The notes under the pieces: generated by a model
Told to the model about the DNA's origin: nothing
The model's input: the letters and a program-made list of their open reading frames with translations, nothing else
Database searches by the model: none
Shown here: in pieces, positions 26,037 through 38,165 of the stretch
Position numbering within the stretch: position 1 is the stretch's first letter
How the letters are laid out: each line of letters starts with the position of its first letter
Program-made: the position numbers and the translations under genes
DNA from: Primula veris
Lineage: Eukaryota; Streptophyta; Magnoliopsida; Ericales; Primulaceae
Assembly (NCBI GenBank): GCA_963682055.1
Contig: OY821744.1
Location: 23,660,967 to 23,724,966, forward strand
DNA length: 64,000 nt
Direction: 5' to 3'

Positions 26037-26987
26037 AAGAATATTCCCTACATATGCAAGAACATTACCTAAACCCTAAACCTGAAACCCTAAACCCTAA
26101 AACCAAAACCCTAAACCCTAAAACCTATAAATATAAACAAAATGTCGATAAACAAAAAAGTCTGTAGAAACCATGTACTATAATAGGCCATAAATCCAAG
26201 AAAAAAAATGAGGAATATTCCCTACATATGCAAGAACATTACCTAAACCCTAAACCTGAAACCCTAAACCCTAAAACCAAAACCCTAAACCCTAAAACCT
26301 ATAAATATAAACAAAATGTCGATAAACAAAAAAGTCTGTAGAAACCGTGTACTATAATAGGCCATAAATCCAAGAAAAAAAAATGAGGAATATTCCCTAC
26401 ATATGCAAGAACATTACCTAAACCCTAAACCTGAAACCCTAAACCCTAAAACCAAAACCCTAAACCCTAAAACCTATAAATATAAACAAAATGTCGATAA
26501 ACAAAAAAATCGGTAGAAACCGTGTACTATAGGCCATAAATCCAAGAAAAAAAATGAGGAATATGCAAGAACATTACCTAAACCCTAAACCTGAAACTCT
26601 AAACCCTAAAACCTACAAATATAAATAAAATGTCAAAAAACAAAAAAGTTGGTAAAACCCGTGTACTATTGGCCATAAATCCAAGAAAAAAAAATGAGGA
26701 ATATTCCCTACATATGCAAGAACATTAACTAAACCCTAAACCCTAAAACCAAAACCCTAAACCCTAAACCATACAAATATAAATAAAATGTCAAAAAACA
26801 AAAAAGTCGGTAAAACCCGTGTACTAGTGGCCATAAATCCAAGAAAAAAAAATGAAGAATACTCCCTACATATGCAAGAACATTACCTAAACCCTAAACC
26901 TGAAACCCAAAACCCTAAACCCTAAAACCTATAAATATAAACAAAATGTCGATAAACAAAAAAGTCTGTAGAAACTGTGTACTATAA
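26037..26987 (+). repeat. 1,927-bp offset duplication, copy 2
   Basis: Second copy of the 24,110-25,060 block, including the 11-bp internal deletion near 26,560 and ACTAGTGGCC near 26,823. It then diverges into a tail with CTAAAGCCCTAAACC near 27,062. Confidence 0.85.
26124..26297 (+). repeat. Exemplar monomer, class B with ATAATAGG and long tail (174 bp)
   Basis: This is a class B core with GTCTGTAGAAACC in place of GTCGGTAGAAACC and a 3-bp longer centre, ACTATAATAGGCC instead of ACTATAGGCC. It is followed by an eight-heptamer tail. The subclass is rare in 9-20 kb, becomes one of the commonest monomers from about 20 kb onward, and appears as a short direct tandem of 174-bp units at 24061-24408. 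Confidence 0.9.
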
Positions 26988-27406
26988 TAGGCCATAAATC
27001 CAAGAAAAAAAATGAGGAATATTCCCTACATATGCAAGAACATTACCTAAACCCTAAACCTAAAGCCCTAAACCCTAACACCAAAACCCGAAATCCTAAA
27101 TCATACAAATATAAATAAAATGTCAGAAAACAAAAAAGTCGGTAAAACCCGTGTACTATTGGCCATAAATCCAAGAAAAAAAATGAGGAATACTCCTTAC
27201 ATATGCAAGAACATTACCTAAACCCTAAACCTGAAACCCTAAACCCTAAACCTACAAATAAAAATAAAATGTCAAAAAACAAAAAAGTTGGTAAAACCCG
27301 TGTACTATTGGCCATAAATCCAAGAAAAAAAATGAGGAATATTCCCTACATTACGTTAACCCTAAACCCTAAACCCTAAACCCTAAAACCTACAAATGTA
27401 AATAAA

Positions 27407-30400
27407 ATGTCAAAAAACAAAAAAGTCGGTAAAACCCGTGTACTATTGGCCATAAATCCAAGAAAAAAAAATGAGGAATATTCCCTACATATGCAAGAAC
27501 ATTACCTAAACCCTAAACCTGAAACCCTAAACCCTAAAACCAAAACCCTAAACCCTAAAACCTATAAATATAAACAAAATGTCGATAAACAAAAAAGTCT
27601 GTAGAAACCGTGTACTATAATAGGCCATAAATCCAAGAAAAAAAATGAGGAATATTCCCTACATATGCAAGAACATTACCTAAACCCTAAACCTGAAACC
27701 CTAAACCCTAAATCCAAAACCCTAAACCTAAAACCTATAAATATAAACAAAATGTCGATAAACAAAAAAGTCGGTAGAAACCGTGTACTATAGGCCATAA
27801 ATTCAAGAAAAAAAATGAGGAATATTCCCTACATATGCAAGAACATTACCTAAACCCTAAACCCTAAACCCTAAACCCTAAACCCTAAAACCTACAAATG
27901 TAAATAAAATGTCAAAAAACAAAAAACTCGGTAAAACCCGTGTACTTGGCCATAAATCCAAGAAAAAAAAATGAGGAATATTCCCTACATATGCAAGAAC
28001 ATTACCTAAACCCTAAACCCTAAAACCAAAACCCTAAACCCTAAACCATACAAATATAAATAAAATGTCAAAAAACAAAAAAGTCGGTAAAACCCTTGTA
28101 TTATAGGCCATAAATCCAAGAAAAAAAATGAGGAATACTCCTTACATATGCAAGAACATTACCTAAACCCTAAACCTGAAACCCTAAACCCTAAAACTTA
28201 CAAATATAAATAAAATGTCAAAAAATAAAACAATCGGTAAAACCCGTGTACTATTGGCCATAAATCCAAGAAAAAAAAATGAAGAATATTCCCTACATAT
28301 GCAAGAACATTACCTAAACCATAAACCTGAAACCCTAAACCCTAAATCCAAAACCCTAAAACCTAAAACCTATTAATATAAACAAAATGTCGATAAACAA
28401 AAAAGTCGGTAGAAACCGTGTACTATAGGCCATAAATCCAAGAAAAAAAATTAGGAATATTCCCTACATATGCAAGAAAATTACCTAAACCCTAAAACCA
28501 AAACCCTAAACCCTAAACCATACAAATATAAATAAAATGTCAAAAAACAAAAAAATCGGTAAAACCCGTGTACTATAGGCCATAAATCCAAGAAAAAAAA
28601 ATGAGGAATATTCCCTACATATGCAAGAACATTACCTAAACCCTAAACCTGAAACCCTAAACCCTAAAACCTACAAATATAAATAAAATGTCAGAAAACA
28701 AAAAAGTCGGTAAAACCCGTGTACTATCGGCCATAAATCCAAGAAAAAAAAATGAGGAATATTCCCTACATATGCAAGAACATTACCTAAACCCTAAACC
28801 TGAAACCCTAAACCCTAAAACCTACAAATGTAAATAAAATGTCCAAAAACAAAAAAGTCGGTAAAACCCGTGTACTATCGGCCATAAATCCAAGTAAAAA
28901 AAATGAGGAATATTCCCTACATATGCAAGAACATTACCTAAACCCTAAACCTGAAAACCTAAACCCTAAAACCAGAACCCTAAACCCTAAAACCTATAAA
29001 TATAAACAAAATGTCGATAAACAAAAAAGTCTGTAGAAACCGTGTACTATAATAGGCCATAAATCCAAGAAAAAAAAATGAGGAATATTCCCTACATATG
29101 CAAGAACATTACCTAAACCCTAAACCTGAAACCCTAAACCCTAAATCCAAAACCCTAAACCTAAAACCTATAAATATAAACAAAATGTCGGTAAACAAAA
29201 AAGTCGGTAGAAACCGTGTACTATAGGCCATAAATCCAAGAAAAAAAATGAGGAATATTCCTTACATATGCAAGAACATTACCTAAACCCTAAATCTGAA
29301 ACCCTAAACCCTAAAACCTACAAATGTAAATAAAATGTCAAAAAACAAAAAAGTCGGTAAAACCAGTGTACTATTGGCCATAAATCCAAGAAAAAAAATG
29401 AGGAATATTCCCTACATATGCAAGAACATTAACTAAACCCTAAACCCTAAAACCAAAACCCTAAACCCTAAACCATACAAATGTAAATAAAATGTCAAAA
29501 AACAAAAAAGTCGGTAAAACCCGTGTACTATAGGCCATAAATCCAAGAAAAAAAATGAGGAATATTCCCTACATATGCAAGAACATTACCTAAACCCTAA
29601 ACCTAAAACCCTAAATCCTAATACCAAAACCCTAAACCCTAAATCATACAAATATAAATAAAATGTCAGAAAACAAAAAAGTCGGTAAAACCCTAGGCCA
29701 TAAATCCAAGAAAAAAAATGAGGAATGCTCCTTACATATGCAAGAATATTACCTAAACCCTAACCTGAAACCCTAAACCCTAAAACCTACAAATATAAAT
29801 AAAATGTCAAAAAACAAAAAAGTCGGTAAAACCAGTGTACTATTGGCCATAAATCCAAGAAAAAAAATGAGGAATATTCCCTACATATGCAAGAACATTA
29901 ACTAAACCCTAAACCCTAAAACCAAAACCCTAAACCCTAAACCCTAAACCATACAAATGTAAATAAAATGTCAAAAAACAAAAAAGTCGGTAAAACCCGT
30001 GTACTATAGGCCATAAATCCAAGAAAAAAAATGAGGAATATTCCCTACATATGCAAGAACATTACCTAAACCCTAAACCTAAAACCCTAAATCCTAATAA
30101 CAAAACCCTAAACCCTAAATCATACAAATATAAATAAAATGTCAGAAAACAAAAAAGTCGGTAAAACCCTAGGCCATAAATCCAAGAAAAAAAATGAGGA
30201 ATACTCCTTACATATGCAAGAATATTACCTAAACTCTAAACCTGAAACCCTAAACCCTAAACCCTAAAACCTACAAATATAAATAAAATATCAAAAAACA
30301 AAAAAGTCGGTAAATCCCGTGTACTATTGGCCATAAATCCAAGAAAAAAAAATGAGGAATATTCCCTACATATGCAAGAACATTACCTAAACCCTAAACC

Positions 30401-30772
30401 TGAAACCCTAAACCCTAAAACCAAAACCCTAAACCCTAAAACCTATAAATATAAACAAAATGTCGATAAACAAAAAAGTCTGTAGAAACCGTGTACTATA
30501 ATAGGCCATAAATCCAAGAAAAAAAATGAGGAATATTCCCTACATATGCAAGAACATTACCTAAACCCTAAACCTGAAACCCTAAACCCTAAATCCAAAA
30601 CCGTAAACCCTAAAACCTATAAACATAAACAAAATGTCGATAAACAAAAAAGTCGGTAGAAACCGTGTACTATAATAGGCCATAAATCCAAGAAAAAAAA
30701 TGAGGAATATTCCCTACATATGCAAGAACATTACCTAAACCCTAAACCCTAAAACCTACAAATGTAAATAAA
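27407..30772 (+). repeat. 3,375-bp higher-order repeat, copy 1 (21 monomers; 3,366 bp)
   Basis: The GTCAAAAAAC ATG at 27407 recurs at 30773 and then at 34148. Rare private variants define the unit: CCAAGTAAAAAAAATGAGG, AAAACCAGAACCC, ATGTCGGTAAAC, GAATGCTCCTT, CCTAACCTGAAACC, CCTAATAACAAAACC and AAATAAAACAATCGG. It is 9 bp shorter than copy 2, partly through TGTACTTGGCC near 27,943. It holds about 21 monomers, mean about 161 bp. Confidence 0.92.
27849..27890 (+). repeat. Interstitial telomeric tract, six heptamers
   Basis: Uninterrupted CCTAAAC heptamers ending CCTAAAA. It lies at the equivalent place in the 3,375-bp HOR as the tracts at 31215 and 34590. Confidence 0.93.
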
Positions 30773-33700
30773 ATGTCAAAAAACAAAAAAGTCGGTAAAA
30801 CCCGTGTACTATTGGCCATAAATCCAAGAAAAAAAAATGAGGAATATTCCCTACATATGCAAGAACATTACCTAAACCCTAAACCTGAAACCCTAAACCC
30901 TAAAACCAAAACCCTAAACCCTAAAACCTATAAATATAAACAAAATGTCGATAAACAAAAAAGTCTGTAGAAACCGTGTACTATAATAGGCCATAAATCC
31001 AAGAAAAAAAATGAGGAATATTCCCTACATATGCAAGAACATTACCTAAACCCTAAACCTGAAACCCTAAACCCTAAATCCAAAACCCTAAACCTAAAAC
31101 CTATAAATATAAACAAAATGTCGATAAACAAAAAAGTCGGTAGAAACCGTGTACTATAGGCCATAAATCCAAGAAAAAAAATGAGGAATATTCCCTACAT
31201 ATGCAAGAACATTACCTAAACCCTAAACCCTAAACCCTAAACCCTAAACCCTAAAACCTACAAATGTAAATAAAATGTCAAAAAACAAAAAACTCGGTAA
31301 AACCCGTGTACTATTGGCCATAAATCCAAGAAAAAAAAATGAGGAATATTCCCTACATATGCAAGAACATTACCTAAACCCTAAACCCTAAAACCAAAAC
31401 CCTAAACCCTAAACCCTAAACCATACAAATATAAATAAAATGTCAAAAAACAAAAAAGTCGGTAAAACCCTTGTATTATAGGCCATAAATCCAAGAAAAA
31501 AAACGAGGAATACTCCTTACATATGCAAGAACATTACCTAAACCCTAAACCTGAATCCCTAAACCCTAAAACTTACAAATATAAATAAAATGTCAAAAAA
31601 TAAAACAATCGGTAAAACCCGTGTACTATTGGCCATAAATCCAAGAAAAAAAAATGAAGAATATTCCCTACATATGCAAGAACATTACCTAAACCATAAA
31701 CCTGAAACCCTAAACCCTAAATCCAAAACCCTAAACCCTAAAACCTATTAATATAAACAAAATGTCGATAAACAAAAAAGTCGGTAGAAACCGTGTACTA
31801 TAGGCCATAAATCCAAGAAAAAAAATTAGGAATATTCCCTACATATGCAAGAAAATTACCTAAACCCTAAAACCAAAACCCTAAACCCTAAACCATACAA
31901 ATATAAATAAAATGTCAAAAAACAAAAAAATCGGTAAAACCCGTGTACTATAGGCCATAAATCCAAGAAAAAAAAATGAGGAATATTCCCTACATATGCA
32001 AGAACATTACCTAAACCCTAAACCTGAAACCCTAAACCCTAAAACCTACAAATATAAATAAAATGTCAGAAAACAAAAAAGTCGGTAAAACCCGTGTACT
32101 ATCGGCCATAAATCCAAGAAAAAAAAATGAGGAATATTCCCTACATATGCAAGAACATTACCTAAACCCTAAACCTGAAACCCTAAACCCTAAAACCTAC
32201 AAATGTAAATAAAATGTCCAAAAACAAAAAAGTCGGTAAAACCCGTGTACTATCGGCCATAAATCCAAGTAAAAAAAATGAGGAATATTCCCTACATATG
32301 CAAGAACATTACCTAAACCCTAAACCTGAAAACCTAAACCCTAAAACCAGAACCCTAAACCCTAAAACCTATAAATATAAACAAAATGTCGATAAACAAA
32401 AAAGTCTGTAGAAACCGTGTACTATAATAGGCCATAAATCCAAGAAAAAAAAATGAGGAATATTCCCTACATATGCAAGAACATTACCTAAACCCTAAAC
32501 CTGAAACCCTAAACCCTAAATCCAAAACCCTAAACCTAAAACCTATAAATATAAACAAAATGTCGGTAAACAAAAAAGTCGGTAGAAACCGTGTACTATA
32601 GGCCATAAATCCAAGAAAAAAAATGAGGAATATTCCTTACATATGCAAGAACATTACCTAAACCCTAAATCTGAAACCCTAAACCCTAAAACCTACAAAT
32701 GTAAATAAAATGTCAAAAAACAAAAAAGTCGGTAAAACCAGTGTACTATTGGCCATAAATCCAAGAAAAAAAATGAGGAATATTCCCTACATATGCAAGA
32801 ACATTAACTAAACCCTAAACCCTAAAACCAAAACCCTAAACCCTAAACCATACAAATGTAAATAAAATGTCAAAAAACAAAAAAGTCGGTAAAACCCGTG
32901 TACTATAGGCCATAAATCCAAGAAAAAAAATGAGGAATATTCCCTACATATGCAAGAACATTACCTAAACCCTAAACCTAAAACCCTAAATCCTAATACC
33001 AAAACCCTAAACCCTAAATCATACAAATATAAATAAAATGTCAGAAAACAAAAAAGTCGGTAAAACCCTAGGCCATAAATCCAAGAAAAAAAATGAGGAA
33101 TGCTCCTTACATATGCAAGAATATTACCTAAACCCTAACCTGAAACCCTAAACCCTAAAACCTACAAATATAAATAAAATGTCAAAAAACAAAAAAGTCG
33201 GTAAAACCAGTGTACTATTGGCCATAAATCCAAGAAAAAAAATGAGGAATATTCCCTACATATGCAAGAACATTAACTAAACCCTAAACCCTAAAACCAA
33301 AACCCTAAACCCTAAACCCTAAACCATACAAATGTAAATAAAATGTCAAAAAACAAAAAAGTCGGTAAAACCCGTGTACTATAGGCCATAAATCCAAGAA
33401 AAAAAATGAGGAATATTCCCTACATATGCAAGAACATTACCTAAACCCTAAACCTAAAACCCTAAATCCTAATAACAAAACCCTAAACCCTAAATCATAC
33501 AAATATAAATAAAATGTCAGAAAACAAAAAAGTCGGTAAAACCCTAGGCCATAAATCCAAGAAAAAAAATGAGGAATACTCCTTACATATGCAAGAATAT
33601 TACCTAAACTCTAAACCTGAAACCCTAAACCCTAAACCCTAAAACCTACAAATATAAATAAAATATCAAAAAACAAAAAAGTCGGTAAATCCCGTGTACT

Positions 33701-34147
33701 ATTGGCCATAAATCCAAGAAAAAAAAATGAGGAATATTCCCTACATATGCAAGAACATTACCTAAACCCTAAACCTGAAACCCTAAACCCTAAAACCAAA
33801 ACCCTAAACCCTAAAACCTATAAATATAAACAAAATGTCGATAAACAAAAAAGTCTGTAGAAACCGTGTACTATAATAGGCCATAAATCCAAGAAAAAAA
33901 ATGAGGAATATTCCCTACATATGCAAGAACATTACCTAAACCCTAAACCTGAAACCCTAAACCCTAAATCCAAAACCGTAAACCCTAAAACCTATAAACA
34001 TAAACAAAATGTCGATAAACAAAAAAGTCGGTAGAAACCGTGTACTATAATAGGCCATAAATCCAAGAAAAAAAATGAGGAATATTCCCTACATATGCAA
34101 GAACATTACCTAAACCCTAAACCCTAAAACCTACAAATGTAAATAAA
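30773..34147 (+). repeat. 3,375-bp higher-order repeat, copy 2 (21 monomers)
   Basis: Markers lie exactly 3,375 bp from copy 3 (30773 to 34148) and from copy 1 in the right part (28839 to 32214). By eye the copies differ at only a few positions, for example CCTGAATCCC near 31,552 where copies 1 and 3 have CCTGAAACCC. Confidence 0.94.
31215..31256 (+). repeat. Interstitial telomeric tract, six heptamers
   Basis: Same HOR position and same length as the tracts at 27849 and 34590. Tract length is therefore stable over these HOR duplications. Confidence 0.93.
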
Positions 34148-37038
34148 ATGTCAAAAAACAAAAAAGTCGGTAAAACCCGTGTACTATTGGCCATAAATCC
34201 AAGAAAAAAAAATGAGGAATATTCCCTACATATGCAAGAACATTACCTAAACCCTAAACCTGAAACCCTAAACCCTAAAACCAAAACCCTAAACCCTAAA
34301 ACCTATAAATATAAACAAAATGTCGATAAACAAAAAAGTCTGTAGAAACCGTGTACTATAATAGGCCATAAATCCAAGAAAAAAAATGAGGAATATTCCC
34401 TACATATGCAAGAACATTACCTAAACCCTAAACCTGAAACCCTAAACCCTAAATCCAAAACCCTAAACCTAAAACCTATAAATATAAACAAAATGTCGAT
34501 AAACAAAAAAGTCGGTAGAAACCGTGTACTATAGGCCATAAATCCAAGAAAAAAAATGAGGAATATTCCCTACATATGCAAGAACATTACCTAAACCCTA
34601 AACCCTAAACCCTAAACCCTAAACCCTAAAACCTACAAATGTAAATAAAATGTCAAAAAACAAAAAACTCGGTAAAACCCGTGTACTATTGGCCATAAAT
34701 CCAAGAAAAAAAAATGAGGAATATTCCCTACATATGCAAGAACATTACCTAAACCCTAAACCCTAAAACCAAAACCCTAAACCCTAAACCCTAAACCATA
34801 CAAATATAAATAAAATGTCAAAAAACAAAAAAGTCGGTAAAACCCTTGTATTATAGGCCATAAATCCAAGAAAAAAAACGAGGAATACTCCTTACATATG
34901 CAAGAACATTACCTAAACCCTAAACCTGAAACCCTAAACCCTAAAACTTACAAATATAAATAAAATGTCAAAAAATAAAACAATCGGTAAAACCCGTGTA
35001 CTATTGGCCATAAATCCAAGAAAAAAAAATGAAGAATATTCCCTACATATGCAAGAACATTACCTAAACCATAAACCTGAAACCCTAAACCCTAAATCCA
35101 AAACCCTAAACCCTAAAACCTATTAATATAAACAAAATGTCGATAAACAAAAAAGTCGGTAGAAACCGTGTACTATAGGCCATAAATCCAAGAAAAAAAA
35201 TTAGGAATATTCCCTACATATGCAAGAAAATTACCTAAACCCTAAAACCAAAACCCTAAACCCTAAACCATACAAATATAAATAAAATGTCAAAAAACAA
35301 AAAAATCGGTAAAACCCGTGTACTATAGGCCATAAATCCAAGAAAAAAAAATGAGGAATATTCCCTACATATGCAAGAACATTACCTAAACCCTAAACCT
35401 GAAACCCTAAACCCTAAAACCTACAAATATAAATAAAATGTCAGAAAACAAAAAAGTCGGTAAAACCCGTGTACTATCGGCCATAAATCCAAGAAAAAAA
35501 AATGAGGAATATTCCCTACATATGCAAGAACATTACCTAAACCCTAAACCTGAAACCCTAAACCCTAAAACCTACAAATGTAAATAAAATGTCCAAAAAC
35601 AAAAAAGTCGGTAAAACCCGTGTACTATCGGCCATAAATCCAAGTAAAAAAAATGAGGAATATTCCCTACATATGCAAGAACATTACCTAAACCCTAAAC
35701 CTGAAAACCTAAACCCTAAAACCAGAACCCTAAACCCTAAAACCTATAAATATAAACAAAATGTCGATAAACAAAAAAGTCTGTAGAAACCGTGTACTAT
35801 AATAGGCCATAAATCCAAGAAAAAAAAATGAGGAATATTCCCTACATATGCAAGAACATTACCTAAACCCTAAACCTGAAACCCTAAACCCTAAATCCAA
35901 AACCCTAAACCTAAAACCTATAAATATAAACAAAATGTCGGTAAACAAAAAAGTCGGTAGAAACCGTGTACTATAGGCCATAAATCCAAGAAAAAAAATG
36001 AGGAATATTCCTTACATATGCAAGAACATTACCTAAACCCTAAATCTGAAACCCTAAACCCTAAAACCTACAAATGTAAATAAAATGTCAAAAAACAAAA
36101 AAGTCGGTAAAACCAGTGTACTATTGGCCATAAATCCAAGAAAAAAAATGAGGAATATTCCCTACATATGCAAGAACATTAACTAAACCCTAAACCCTAA
36201 AACCAAAACCCTAAACCCTAAACCATACAAATGTAAATAAAATGTCAAAAAACAAAAAAGTCGGTAAAACCCGTGTACTATAGGCCATAAATCCAAGAAA
36301 AAAAATGAGGAATATTCCCTACATATGCAAGAACATTACCTAAACCCTAAACCTAAAACCCTAAATCCTAATACCAAAACCCTAAACCCTAAATCATACA
36401 AATATAAATAAAATGTCAGAAAACAAAAAAGTCGGTAAAACCCTAGGCCATAAATCCAAGAAAAAAAATGAGGAATACTCCTTACATATGCAAGAATATT
36501 ACCTAAACTCTAAACCTGAAACCCTAAACCCTAAAACCTACAAATATAAATAAAATATCAAAAAACAAAAAAGTCGGTAAATCCCGTGTACTATTGGCCA
36601 TAAATCCAAGAAAAAAAAATGAGGAATATTCCCTACATATGCAAGAACATTACCTAAACCCTAAACCTGAAACCCTAAACCCTAAAACCAAAACCCTAAA
36701 CCCTAAAACCTATAAATATAGACAAAATGTCGATAAACAAAAAAGTCTGTAGAAACCGTGTACTATAATAGGCCATAAATCCAAGAAAAAAAATGAGGAA
36801 TATTCCCTACATATGCAAGAACATTACCTAAACCCTAAACCTGAAACCCTAAACCCTAAATCCAAAACCGTAAACCCTAAAACCTATAAACATAAACAAA
36901 AAAGTCGGTAGAAACCGTGTACTATAATAGGCCATAAATCCAAGAAAAAAAATGAGGAATATTCCCTACATATGCAAGAACATTACCTAAACCCTAAACC
37001 CTAAACCCTAAACCCTAAAACCTACAAATGTAAATAAA
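34148..37038 (+). repeat. 3,375-bp higher-order repeat, copy 3, about three monomers short (2,891 bp)
   Basis: Follows copy 2 at 3,375 bp (32214 to 35589). Near 36,470 it reads GAATACTCCTT followed by CTAAACTCTAAACC, which in copies 1 and 2 belongs to the second of two class C monomers. The stretch between those two class C monomers is missing. A further small deletion joins ATAAACATAAACAAA directly to AAAGTCGG near 36,890. Net loss is 484 bp. Confidence 0.92.
34590..34631 (+). repeat. Interstitial telomeric tract, six heptamers
   Basis: Third HOR copy of the same tract. The partial fourth copy (near 37,485) is altered to CCTAAACCCCAAAACC and is shorter. Confidence 0.92.
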
Positions 37039-38165
37039 ATGTCAAAAAACAAAAAAGTCGGTAAAACCCGTGTACTATTGGCCATAAATCCAAGAAAAAA
37101 AAATGAGGAATATTCCCTACATATGCAAGAACATTACCTAAACCCTAAACCTGAAACCCTAAACCCTAAAACCAAAACCCTAAACCCTAAAACCTATAAA
37201 TATAAACAAAATGTAGATAAACAAAAAATTCTGTAGAAACCGTGTACTATAATAGGCCATAAATCCAAGAAAAAAAATGAGGAATATTCCCTACATATGC
37301 AAGAACATTACCTAAACCCTAAACCTGAAACCCTAAACCCTAAATCCAAAACCCTAAACCTAAAACCTATAAATATAAACAAAATGTCGATAAACAAAAA
37401 AGTCGGTAGAAACCGTGTACTATAGGCCATAAATCCAAGAAAAAAAATGAGGAATATTCCCTATATATGCAAGAACATTACCTAAACCCTAAACCCTAAA
37501 CCCTAAACCCCAAAACCTACAAATGTAAATAAAATGTCAAAAAACAAAAAACTCGGTAAAACCCGTGTACTATTGGCCATAAATCCAAGAAAAAAAAATG
37601 AGGAATATTCCCTACATATGCAAGAACATTACCTAAACCCTAAACCCTAAAACCAAAACCCTAAACCCTAAACCATACAAATATAAATAAAATGTCAAAA
37701 AACAAAAAAGTCGGTAAAACCCTTGTATTATAGGCCATAAATCCAAGAAAAAAAATGAGGAATACTCCTTACATATGCAAGAACATTACCTAAACCCTAA
37801 ACCTGAAACCCTAAACCCTAAAACCTACAAATATAAATAAAATGTCAAAAAATAAAACAATCGGTAAAACCCGTGTACTATTGGCCATAAATCCAAGAAA
37901 AAAAAATGAAGAATATTCCCTACATATGCAAGAACATTACCTAAACCCTAAACCTGAAACCCTAAACCCTAAATCCAAAACCCTAAACCCTAAAACCTAT
38001 TAATATAAACAAAATGTCGATAAACAAAAAAGTCGGTAGAAACCGTGTACTATAGGCCATAAATCCAAGAAAAAAAATTAGGAATATTCCCTACATATGC
38101 AAGAAAATTACCTAAACCCTAAAACCAAAACCCTAAACCCTAAACCATACAAATATAAATAAAAT
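37039..38165 (+). repeat. 3,375-bp higher-order repeat, partial copy 4
   Basis: Repeats the first third of the unit with the same markers: CCCTTGTATTATAGGCC near 37,720, AAATAAAACAATCGG near 37,850 and AAAATTAGGAATATT near 38,075. At about 38,165 it switches to GTCAGAAAATAAAAAAG, a type last seen near 22,600. Confidence 0.88.
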
